From NCBI GenBank assembly GCA_044868105.1, contig JBIOWC010000488.1, positions 1-5,436 on the forward strand: a stretch of DNA of 5,436 nt, given 5' to 3'. Position numbers and translations under genes: made by a program. Under the pieces are notes generated by a model. It saw only the letters and a list, made by a program, of their open reading frames with translations, did not search any database and was not told the origin of the DNA. Origin of the DNA: JBFMDH01 sp044868105. GTDB taxonomy: Bacteria > Acidobacteriota > Blastocatellia > UBA7656. The stretch's first letter is position 1, and each line of letters begins with the position of its first letter. This document shows positions 1 to 5,022 of this stretch, in pieces.

Positions 1-397
1 GCAAATTCTGTTCATAAATCGCCGAGATGCTGAGACCATCAATCTTCAACTCGGCAACATATTCGACTTGATTGAGTCCTACGCCGCGGCGAACCCGGTT
101 GTCCCATTCGCGCAGGTCATCCATCGAATAGGTGTTATCGAGTGACAGCATCGGGCGACGATGTCGGTATTCGGTAAAGCCTTCGGCGGGGCGACCCGAG
201 ACGCGCTGGGTTGGCGAATCGGCGGCGATAAGTTCCGGATGCTCGGCTTCAATCGCTTTGAGACGATTCATCAACTGGTCATATTCAAAGTCGCTGATTT
301 CCGGGTCGCTGTGCAGATAGTAACGCTCATCGTGATAGCGTATCTCTTCACGCAGCCTCTGGAGTTCTTCTTGCAATGTCTCTTTCTTCTTTGCCAT
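1..397 (-). CDS. ligA: NAD-dependent DNA ligase LigA, N-terminal part (cut by window edge)
   Basis: LigA seals nicks in duplex DNA during replication and repair, using NAD+ to adenylate itself. The 132 codons seen cover domain Ia and the start of the adenylation domain. Domain Ia (about residues 10-60) shows a YYLHSDPEISDFEYDQL block, which binds NMN, and then HPEL and DSPTQRV. After these come HRRPMLSLDN (79-88) and the KxDG adenylation motif as ELKIDGLS, with the AMP-accepting lysine at K118 (K115 in E. coli). Spacing from the start matches the family, so the ATG at 397 is the likely start, although no strong Shine-Dalgarno precedes it. Lysines at residues 3-5 are ordinary for this family. 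The gene is transcribed divergently from the ArsC-like gene across a 92-bp gap. The rest of the protein (usually 660-700 residues) lies left of the window. Identity is close to certain. Confidence 0.96.
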   Translation of the reverse strand, partial: MAKKKETLQEELQRLREEIRYHDERYYLHSDPEISDFEYDQLMNRLKAIEAEHPELIAADSPTQRVSGRPAEGFTEYRHRRPMLSLDNTYSMDDLREWDNRVRRGVGLNQVEYVAELKIDGLSISAIYEQNL

Positions 398-477
398 AAC
401 CGCGTGAAATATACCATATTGTGAATTTGATTGGCGGCATTCTGTTGCGCGACTTTTGAATGTGCTAGTATCTCGAC

Positions 478-481
478 GAGG
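478..481 (+). promoter_or_regulatory. Shine-Dalgarno site of the ArsC-like gene
   Basis: GAGG sits 8 nt before the ATG at 490. This is standard spacing and supports that start, which also matches the family's usual N-terminus just before the first beta strand. Confidence 0.6.
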
Positions 482-489
482 ATAAATTT

Positions 490-843
490 ATGAGCGACAA
501 AATTACCATTTATCAAAAACCGACGTGCAGCAAATGCCGCGAAACCTTGACGCTCTTGAATGAAAGCGGCGCGGAGTTTGAGTCCGTCAATTATTACGAA
601 ACTCCTTTAAATAAAGAAGCGCTGCGCGACTTGATTCACAAACTCGGCATCCCTGCAAAAGATTTATTGCGTAAAGGCGAAGAGGTCTATCGCGCGTTGA
701 ATATTAAAGCGGATGAAATTGCTGAAGACGAATTGATTGAACTGATGATTGCGCATCCCGATTTGATGCAACGCCCGATTGTCGTGCGCGGTGATAAAGC
801 TGTGCTCGCAAGACCTCCACAAAATGTTTGCGAGTTGTTATAA
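490..843 (+). CDS. arsC: ArsC/YfgD-family reductase (arsenate reductase-like, thioredoxin fold)
   Basis: This is a 117-residue cytosolic protein of the ArsC/Spx/YfgD superfamily, full length for the group. The N-terminal strand KITIYQKP leads into TCSKCRETL, with the nucleophilic cysteine at C13. Arginines R61 (LLRKGE), R95 (QRPIVV) and R108 (ARPP) sit where E. coli plasmid ArsC has its oxyanion-binding R60, R94 and R107. The C-terminal RPPQNVCELL block resembles E. coli YfgD. Characterised members reduce arsenate to arsenite with glutathione and glutaredoxin. Many YfgD-type proteins have no proven arsenate role, and no ars efflux or regulator gene is visible here. The motif is CxxC (C13, C16), where classical ArsC has one N-terminal cysteine, so an intramolecular disulfide is possible. 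A third cysteine is C114. The family is certain; the arsenate substrate is uncertain. Confidence 0.9.
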   Translation: MSDKITIYQKPTCSKCRETLTLLNESGAEFESVNYYETPLNKEALRDLIHKLGIPAKDLLRKGEEVYRALNIKADEIAEDELIELMIAHPDLMQRPIVVRGDKAVLARPPQNVCELL

Positions 844-846
844 ACG

Positions 847-963
847 CCGGCCTGAGACTACGGGTCGGTCATTTCCTGGCGCCACTGTCAGGCAAACCAT
901 TCGGCCTGAATTACTTTGAGTGTATGAATCGCCCAAGTGAAACTATTCTTATCTTCAGGCCGG
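847..963. repeat. Inverted-repeat cluster built on CCGGCCTGA
   Basis: CCGGCCTGA at 847-855 is perfectly complementary to TCAGGCCGG at 955-963. A second copy, CGGCCTGAA at 902-910, is perfectly complementary to TTCAGGCCG at 954-962, and TCAGGC at 888-893 can pair with GCCTGA at 904-909. The palindrome TGGCGCCA lies at 877-884. The arms can therefore form mutually exclusive hairpins in RNA or DNA. The cluster begins four bases after the reductase stop codon. It lacks a T-tract, so it is not a standard intrinsic terminator. It may be a degenerate palindromic repeat element. Confidence 0.45.
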
Positions 964-1106
964 TAAATCTCGTTTTAAGTTATCACCTGTTCAGTTGTTT
1001 TTACTGCCCGGTCTAAACTCTCTCGTTTTGCAATCCCGTAAAGTACGTTACGCCACAAAATTTTAATTTTTTGTATAGACCAAGCGCGCCATAAAAAAAC
1101 TATGAG

Positions 1107-1131
1107 GGAACCTTGACCATTTTATTGCGTT
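1107..1131 (+). promoter_or_regulatory. Possible ECF-sigma-type promoter upstream of the small CYECG gene
   Basis: GGAACC (1107-1112) is followed after 15 nt by CGTT (1128-1131). These resemble the GGAAC -35 and CGT-type -10 elements of ECF sigma factors. Transcription would start roughly 180 nt before the small gene, giving a long leader. The match is short and could be chance; no sigma factor gene is in the window. Confidence 0.2.
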
Positions 1132-1180
1132 GTTCAATGAGCGAGGAATGAAGGTTGAAATCGCTTGTAAGAAAGTTACG

Positions 1181-1218
1181 CTACGAAGTGAAAACCGATG
1201 TATCAAATACACTCGTAG
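1181..1218 (+). repeat. Stem-loop in the putative leader of the small CYECG gene
   Basis: CTACGA (1181-1186) pairs with TCGTAG (1213-1218). Inside it, TGTAT (1199-1203) pairs with ATACA (1207-1211) around a three-base loop, which gives a two-part hairpin. Just downstream, CTCTA-T-TAGAG (1223-1233) is a perfect 11-bp dyad that could be an operator half-site pair. No known riboswitch class is recognised. Confidence 0.35.
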
Positions 1219-1302
1219 AAAACTCTATTAGAGCGAAAAATTTTGTTGAAAAAGTGAAAAAACTTGCAGACAAATCGTTCTGATTTACGTCTAAAGCTTG
1301 TG

Positions 1303-1308
1303 AAGGAG
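1303..1308 (+). promoter_or_regulatory. Strong Shine-Dalgarno that decides the start of the small CYECG gene
   Basis: AAGGAG lies 2 nt before an ATG at 1311 and 8 nt before an in-frame ATG at 1317. The 8-nt spacing is near optimal, so 1317 is preferred as the start. Confidence 0.65.
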
Positions 1309-1316
1309 AAATGACA

Positions 1317-1505
1317 ATGAGATTACTCGAATTATTTTACAACCACGCACACTATTGGGGCGTCCCTCATCCGCGCTCTACCGATGACCGCTTAATTCAA
1401 ACCTGCTATGAATGCGGGGCGGAGCGGGAAGTAAAAGCGCAACTCTATCAAAGCAACTCGGTCAAAGCGGTTGCTCCTTATCAAGGCGATAAATACGCCG
1501 CCTAA
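1317..1505 (+). CDS. Small CYECG-motif protein of unknown function
   Basis: This short gene encodes 62 residues (64 if read from the ATG at 1311). A strong AAGGAG ribosome binding site and an excellent intrinsic terminator just after the stop support it as a real monocistronic unit. The N-terminal third is aromatic and histidine-rich (YNHAHYWG), followed by PHPRSTDDR. The centre is TCYECGAEREV, a single CxxC knuckle. With the upstream histidines this could bind one zinc ion as a minimal zinc ribbon, or a dimer could share a site. No signal peptide or membrane segment is visible. The general layout (His-containing start, Pro/Arg linker, then C-x-x-CG near the end) recalls small hypothetical proteins with a CLxCG or CxxCG tail in Acidobacteriota; that resemblance comes from memory and is not a search result. 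Function is unknown; nucleic-acid binding or a regulatory role is only a guess. Confidence 0.7.
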   Translation: MRLLELFYNHAHYWGVPHPRSTDDRLIQTCYECGAEREVKAQLYQSNSVKAVAPYQGDKYAA

Positions 1506-1522
1506 GCGTTGCGCAAACCAAC

Positions 1523-1585
1523 AAGCGGCGAAGTCTTACACATCAGGGAGAGCATTTCATTGTGTAAGCGCTTCGCCGCTTTTTT
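1523..1585 (+). terminator. Rho-independent terminator of the small CYECG gene
   Basis: An 11-bp perfect stem (1523-1533 with 1571-1581, core GCGGCGAAG/CTTCGCCGC) continues across a small internal loop into a second 7-bp perfect stem, TTACACA (1536-1542) with TGTGTAA (1561-1567), around an 18-nt loop. Six T residues end the structure at 1580-1585. It starts 17 nt after the stop codon. This is one of the clearest signals in the window. Confidence 0.9.
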
Positions 1586-2128
1586 CATTTCCCCGCCAAA
1601 CAACCGGCTACGAAACCTTTCACCGATTACTGAACTCCTAACAAAAAGCCCCCGAACATTCAGAGTAGGTCAACGACGACGGGTATGGATTAACGCCTGT
1701 GTATTTGAGTCGCGTCGGGCCAGACCGCATTGAAGCACACAACCAAAATTCCAAAATTCAATTGGCAGGCGACTAGAACAACCCCTACGCCACAGAGATT
1801 ATTCCCAATGGGTTTTCAAGTCAGAGGCATCATGCCAAATGAGGGGTGAAGCGAAGAAATTTATTCGATCATTTTTTCGCTTGCGCTGATTAACCTTCAG
1901 GTCTTCAGACTGAGCATACTGTTTTTTGCGGGCGTAGTTTTTGGCAGCAGTGAAGCGAGAGGGTTTCATTAAAGCGAACGGTGGATTGGCAATCGTTGTC
2001 GGTGGTCAGCGCCTGGTTTGGTGTCCTTGGTAGACTGAGTGAGAAATATTGTTGAAATCTAAATTCATCGCATCATCCAGACGGGTTCACACAAAGGGCA
2101 CCAGGGTCACGAAGATACAACTGGCGGG
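1586..2128. other. Spacer without a convincing gene
   Basis: This gap of more than 500 bp lies between the terminator and the convergent acetyltransferase gene. It contains a tandem CCAAAATT pair (1743-1758). A hairpin pairs AAGCGAAGAAA (1849-1859) with TTTTTTCGCTT (1872-1882), with one G-U pair. A 56-codon minus-strand open frame (1799-1969) encodes a very basic peptide and has no ribosome binding site. A degenerate palindrome lies at 2021-2110. No known transposase, RNA gene or protein family was recognised, so it may be decayed sequence. Confidence 0.5.
2021..2116. repeat. Degenerate palindrome containing a 9-bp periodic repeat
   Basis: The 25-nt segment at 2021-2045 (GTGTCCTTGG start, GTGAGAA end) matches the reverse complement of 2086-2110 at 17 of 25 positions, around a 40-nt centre. 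The right arm is itself three 9-bp units beginning with CAC: CACAAAGGG (2090-2098), CACCAGGGT (2099-2107) and CACGAAGAT (2108-2116). This resembles CAC-AAGG-type degenerate repeats common in spacers of environmental bacterial genomes. It lies just 3' of the acetyltransferase stop codon, where it might act as a transcript end, but it has no T-tract. Confidence 0.45.
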
Positions 2129-2719
2129 TTAGGCTTCGGCGACGACATCGCCTTGTTTCGCGTAATGTTTTCCGCAAGCCGCACAATCGCCCGTCGCCGC
2201 TTTTTCATTAACGGCAAAATTTAATTTCACGCCGCACGCGCATACCCAACCCTTAAGGCGTCCGGGATTGCCGACCACCAGCGCATAGTCGGGAACGTCT
2301 TTGGTCACCACTGCGCCGGCACCGATAAAGGCATAACGCCCAATCGTGTGACCGCAAACCACGGTGGCGTTGGCGCCGATAGACGCGCCTTGTTTTACGC
2401 GCGTCTCGCGGTATTCATCTTTTCTGGAAACGTGACTGCGCGGATTGACGACGTTGGTAAAAACCATCGAAGGACCGCAGAAGACATCGTCTTCCAAAAT
2501 TACGCCAGTATAAACGGAAACATTGTTTTGGATTTTGACATTATTGCCAATCGTCACCTCGGGCGAAATGACGACGTTTTGCCCAATGTTGCAACGCTCG
2601 CCGATGCGACTGTTTTTCATCACATGACAGAAGTGCCAGATCTTTGTGCCTTCGCCAATTTCACAAGGCTCATCAATAAAACTCGATTCGTGAACAAAGT
2701 AATTTTTTTCCATCGCCAT
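2129..2719 (-). CDS. wbpD: WbpD-like sugar-nucleotide N-acetyltransferase (left-handed beta-helix)
   Basis: This 196-residue hexapeptide-repeat acetyltransferase closely follows the WbpD/WlbB pattern. That enzyme moves acetyl from acetyl-CoA to the 3-amino group of UDP-2-acetamido-3-amino-2,3-dideoxy-glucuronate during O-antigen or capsule sugar synthesis in the cytosol. Visible motifs are IWHFCHV (28-33), CNIGQNVVISP (43-53), VKIQNNVSVY (61-70), EDDVFCGPSMVFTNV (76-90), NPRSHVSRK (92-100), GASIGANATVVCG (111-123) and the terminal coil DVPDYALVVGNP (141-152). Beyond the helix a short tail carries C160-x-C162 and C179-xx-C182, a possible zinc ribbon. It is the second gene of an operon, 23 nt after the dehydrogenase stop. 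ATG codons at 2719 and 2713 are both possible; the upstream GGGA and AAGAAG do not clearly decide between them. The fold and acetyltransferase class are certain; the exact amino-sugar substrate is inferred. Confidence 0.9.
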   Translation of the reverse strand: MAMEKNYFVHESSFIDEPCEIGEGTKIWHFCHVMKNSRIGERCNIGQNVVISPEVTIGNNVKIQNNVSVYTGVILEDDVFCGPSMVFTNVVNPRSHVSRKDEYRETRVKQGASIGANATVVCGHTIGRYAFIGAGAVVTKDVPDYALVVGNPGRLKGWVCACGVKLNFAVNEKAATGDCAACGKHYAKQGDVVAEA

Positions 2720-2742
2720 TCTTCTTTTCCCATTCAGTCAGA

Positions 2743-3741
2743 TTAAAGCGTAATCGGCGTTCCATTTTGCGCCAGAGAATGTTCGGCGGCTTCGAGTATG
2801 CGTAAGACTCGCAGTCCGCTCTCCCCATCGGTTAAAGGTTTTGCGCCGGTCTGTATGCAATCCAAAAAGTGCTGGCATTCACGCCTGAGGGGTTCGGCTT
2901 CTTCGAGGGGCTGGGCAAGGCCTTCGCCCTTTTCCATCACCGGCTCACCATTGACGAGTTGAATGACATGCTCATAGATCACCAGCTTATTCTCTTTCCT
3001 GACATCATCGAAGACCGCCATTTTTTTTGAGCCAACCACGACCAGGCGTTGCTCTTTATAAGGATGCAACCAACTGACAAAGATCTGCGCCCGCGTGCCA
3101 TTTGGAAATTCCATATTGGTTACCGTGACATCGGCAATGTGAGGTTGCAGGTAGGCGCCGCCCGTGGCGTTTACGCGGCTTGGCAATTCACCGACCAGGC
3201 GTAAAATGATGGCGATGTCGTGCGGCGCAAAACTCCACAAAATATTTTCTTCGCGGCGAATTTTGCCGAGATTCAGGCGGTTGGAATAGATGTAGTGCAA
3301 ATCGCCAAGCTCGCCCGATTCGATAAATTCGCGCAATCGCAAAACCGCCGGGTGATATTCCAACAGATGCCCGACCATCAAAATCAATTTGCGTTTATCG
3401 GCAAGCGCGACCAGGCGTTCGCCCTCTTCGACGCTCAAGGTCAAAGGCTTTTCAACGAGCACGTGTTTGCCCGCTTCGAGGGCCATTGAAGCCAGCCGAA
3501 AATGGGTTTCAGCAGGGGTGGCTATCACCAGGCCTTGAATATTCGGATGGTGCAGCACGGTTTGGTAGTCGGTTTCCAGTTGCGCCTCAGGAAAGTTTTC
3601 GGCGAACCGTTGCAAGGAGTTGGCATTGGCATCACAAATGATTTGCAAAGCGCCAAGCTGATGAAAATTTCTCACATGGTTAATGCCCCAGTAACCGGCG
3701 CCGACAACGGCTACGCGGGGCGCGGCGGGTTCTTCATTCAT
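2743..3741 (-). CDS. Gfo/Idh/MocA-family NAD(P)-dependent sugar-nucleotide dehydrogenase
   Basis: This is a 332-residue cytosolic oxidoreductase, normal length for the family. The N-terminal Rossmann fold starts at about residue 9 with VAVVGAGYWG (GxGxxG at 14-19) and an acidic D37 that favours NAD. ATPAETH (74-80) and the family signature EKPL (97-100, lysine K98) follow. The C-terminal alpha/beta domain has GHLLEYHPA (124-132) and the catalytic-type FAPHDIAII (171-179, H174/D175). Being next to a WbpD-like acetyltransferase, it probably oxidises C3 of a UDP-N-acetyl-hexose or its uronate so that an aminotransferase can add nitrogen. Its motifs look unlike Pseudomonas WbpB as I remember that sequence, so no symbol is assigned. 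The start at 3741 is supported by GAAGG 6 nt upstream. No aminotransferase or UDP-sugar 6-dehydrogenase gene is in the window. Confidence 0.88.
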   Translation of the reverse strand: MNEEPAAPRVAVVGAGYWGINHVRNFHQLGALQIICDANANSLQRFAENFPEAQLETDYQTVLHHPNIQGLVIATPAETHFRLASMALEAGKHVLVEKPLTLSVEEGERLVALADKRKLILMVGHLLEYHPAVLRLREFIESGELGDLHYIYSNRLNLGKIRREENILWSFAPHDIAIILRLVGELPSRVNATGGAYLQPHIADVTVTNMEFPNGTRAQIFVSWLHPYKEQRLVVVGSKKMAVFDDVRKENKLVIYEHVIQLVNGEPVMEKGEGLAQPLEEAEPLRRECQHFLDCIQTGAKPLTDGESGLRVLRILEAAEHSLAQNGTPITL

Positions 3742-3747
3742 GATCTG

Positions 3748-3752
3748 CCTTC
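3748..3752 (-). promoter_or_regulatory. Shine-Dalgarno of the sugar dehydrogenase
   Basis: GAAGG on the minus strand lies 6 nt before the ATG at 3741. It fixes the start of the first gene in the two-gene operon. Confidence 0.6.
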
Positions 3753-3787
3753 TCTATTAGCCTTTCAGTTAAAAATAGAAAGAGAGA

Positions 3788-3816
3788 AGCCTACAGATTT
3801 CCGCAAACATTTGCAA
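3788..3816 (-). promoter_or_regulatory. Weak sigma-70-like promoter of the sugar operon
   Basis: On the minus strand TTGCAA (3816-3811) is followed after 17 nt by TAGGCT (3793-3788). The -35 matches TTGACA at 4 of 6 positions and the -10 matches TATAAT at 3 of 6. Position suits a leader of about 40 nt. It lies between the operon and the MITE-like element, so the insertion separates this promoter from the DUF4384 gene upstream. Confidence 0.2.
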
Positions 3817-3822
3817 AGCCGG

Positions 3823-3831
3823 TCGCCGCTC
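3823..3831 (+). repeat. Left copy of 9-bp flanking direct repeat
   Basis: TCGCCGCTC at 3823-3831 is repeated exactly at 4069-4077. The two copies flank the inverted-repeat element and read as its target-site duplication. The match stops at exactly 9 bp on both sides. Confidence 0.75.
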
Positions 3832-4068
3832 GGTAATGGGTCAGATTGAAAATAGGGGGATGAAAGTATTTATCGTTAAAAGAACGGCGGTCTGTCGTCA
3901 GGGACAAGGTCATCTTCTGATGGGGCGGATTGCGGGCTATCTGCTTTTTCCGTCTAATCAGAAGATAACTTTTTACTTGTCCAGAGATCACTATTTACTG
4001 GTCGTTGGGCGAGACTTTACTCTTTTAGCGCCCATCGAATGCCAACCTATTTCATTCTGACCCACTAC
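3832..4068. mobile_element. MITE-like non-autonomous insertion, 237 bp
   Basis: The ends are imperfect inverted repeats. The left end (3833-3856, 24 nt) and the reverse complement of the right end (4046-4068, 23 nt) share the core TGGGTCAGA-TGAAA-TAGG, with two substitutions and one extra A. A perfect 9-bp duplication (TCGCCGCTC) touches the right end and is one base from the left repeat. Internal arms also pair in register: 3874-3883 with 4021-4030 (one G-U pair), GGACAAG 3902-3908 with 3976-3982, and ATCTTCTGAT 3912-3921 with 3957-3966. The whole unit thus folds into a long imperfect hairpin. No transposase is encoded. GGGTCAG-type ends loosely recall IS21-like or REP-type elements, but the parent family is not established. 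The element lies 35 bp past the 3' end of the DUF4384 gene and 90 bp before the dehydrogenase start, so it interrupts no gene. Confidence 0.8.
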
Positions 4069-4077
4069 TCGCCGCTC
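4069..4077 (+). repeat. Right copy of 9-bp flanking direct repeat
   Basis: TCGCCGCTC here is identical to 3823-3831 and directly abuts the right terminal inverted repeat. Together they mark an insertion event recent enough to keep a perfect duplication. Confidence 0.75.
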
Positions 4078-4102
4078 ATTCATCGGTGTGTATTTCGGAG
4101 GG

Positions 4103-4996
4103 CTAAGGCTTTTTTGATGACCGATTTCGTTTTGGCAGGGTTTGATACTGCAGCCCGACTTTAATCAATAAGGGTTGTCCGGGTTTGGTTACAACGCGAT
4201 AAATGGTCTGCGGAGGAGGGTCATCCTGCGTCAACGAGCGCGTGACGTCTGCGCCGGCTGCCTGTTCTGCGCTCGTCCAGGGTTTGCCTTTGCCGCCCAC
4301 CATCTCGAAGCGCTCGGTCTGGGCGCTCCATTCATCTTCCCATTTTGCCACCTGCTCAGCAGATAGTTTGAGGGCTTTATCGCTTATCGTCAGCTCGGCA
4401 AGCGGCTGTTTGCTGACGATGACCGTTAAGTGTTCACCAACCTGATCCAGGCGGCTTTGTTGGAGAGTGAAATAATTCGGGCGATCTTCCTGCGCGGGAA
4501 TTTCGATGAGGCGTCCGGCGGTGACTTGATTATCCCCGTTGCGGGTTCGCGTAGTCGGGAAAATCAAGTAGGGATCGCCCATCGTGCCGTTGGCGTATTT
4601 CTCGCGGTCAATGACGTACAGGTAACCGGTTTGCGGCGATTCAAAGCTGAATCGGATGCGTTCGCCGATACGCAAAGGCGTGGTTGCTTCAACCCGTTCA
4701 GGCATCCATTCCGTTGTCTGGCTCTCTCCCTGCACAATGATTCGGGTGCCGGAATCGCGGGCCACGGCCTGCCGCAAGCGCCAGATGGTTAAGCCCAGTT
4801 GCGTGAAACTATCGGTAGTCGAAGACGGATTGCCGGCGGCTTTGCCAGTCGCGTTACGATAAGCCGTGCGCTTAACTGTGGCTTTCGATTTTGCCGGACG
4901 CGCTTTGACAAACTCTTCGGGAATGATGGCGCGCGTGCCGTCATTCTGGAAAAATGCAAAGAAACAGAAAACCAAGGTTAATAAATTAACTGTCAT
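4103..4996 (-). CDS. DUF4384-domain protein with hydrophobic N-terminus
   Basis: This protein has 297 residues. The start at 4996 is preferred over an in-frame GTG at 5011 because GGAG lies 8 nt upstream of it, inside that extension. Residues 4-16 are strongly hydrophobic (LLTLVFCFFAFF), which suggests a signal peptide or anchor, though no positive charge precedes them. A basic Ala/Lys/Thr-rich linker follows (about 30-60). The DUF4384 domain (about 95-205) has the expected course: IGERIRFSFESPQTGYLYVI, a DPYLIFPT strand, a loop with an RLIEIPAQ strand, and HLTVIVSKQPL. The tail (205-297) holds a charged region and a final beta-rich stretch, then basic KRNRSSKKP. DUF4384 is a beta-rich domain without established enzymatic activity, often found with caspase-like or TPR proteins. 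A CHAT protein gene ends 123 bp upstream on the same strand, which fits a two-gene unit. Function is unknown; an envelope-located partner of CHAT is inference. Confidence 0.85.
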   Translation of the reverse strand: MTVNLLTLVFCFFAFFQNDGTRAIIPEEFVKARPAKSKATVKRTAYRNATGKAAGNPSSTTDSFTQLGLTIWRLRQAVARDSGTRIIVQGESQTTEWMPERVEATTPLRIGERIRFSFESPQTGYLYVIDREKYANGTMGDPYLIFPTTRTRNGDNQVTAGRLIEIPAQEDRPNYFTLQQSRLDQVGEHLTVIVSKQPLAELTISDKALKLSAEQVAKWEDEWSAQTERFEMVGGKGKPWTSAEQAAGADVTRSLTQDDPPPQTIYRVVTKPGQPLLIKVGLQYQTLPKRNRSSKKP

Positions 4997-5004
4997 AAAT
5001 ATCT

Positions 5005-5008
5005 CTCC
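5005..5008 (-). promoter_or_regulatory. Shine-Dalgarno that sets the DUF4384 start
   Basis: GGAG on the minus strand, within GGGAGAG, lies 8 nt before the ATG at 4996. It falls inside the coding extension that would result from the GTG at 5011, which argues against that longer start. Confidence 0.6.
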
Positions 5009-5022
5009 CACCTATACAACCG

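Larger units (their letters stand above)
844..1316. other. Spacer with several inverted repeats; no convincing gene
   Basis: This gap of nearly 500 bp separates the ArsC-like gene from the small CYECG gene. The left part (847-963) carries repeated GGCCTGA-type words in both orientations. The middle (about 1017-1110) is AT-rich, with A and T runs around 1056-1072. The right part (1107-1310) has a possible ECF-type promoter, a hairpin (1181-1218), an 11-bp palindrome (1223-1233) and the ribosome binding site of the next gene. The longest open frame (828-1016) overlaps the reductase and shows no recognisable protein features. Confidence 0.6.

Noticed and set aside
445..471. TTGCGC and an extended -10-like TGCTAGTAT before the ArsC-like gene
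   Set aside because: The spacing is only 15 nt and the implied transcript start would fall at the Shine-Dalgarno site, so it was not called as a promoter.
271..516. 81-codon minus-strand open frame
   Set aside because: It overlaps the well-supported ligA start in another frame and the start of the ArsC-like gene; it is a shadow.
828..1016. 62-codon plus-strand open frame
   Set aside because: It overlaps the reductase 3' end out of frame, runs through the inverted-repeat cluster, and has no ribosome binding site or family features.
1509..1733. 74-codon plus-strand open frame after the small CYECG gene
   Set aside because: It spans the whole intrinsic terminator, so it would read through the hairpin and T-tract; composition looks non-coding.
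1849..1882. Hairpin AAGCGAAGAAA/TTTTTTCGCTT as a terminator
   Set aside because: The T run is inside the stem rather than after it, and no gene ends just upstream on the plus strand; on the minus strand no T-tract follows.
2348..2746. 132-codon plus-strand open frame
   Set aside because: It is antisense to the acetyltransferase, whose motifs are unmistakable; it is an antisense shadow.
4430..4792. 120-codon plus-strand open frame
   Set aside because: It is antisense to the DUF4384 domain and shows no family features of its own.
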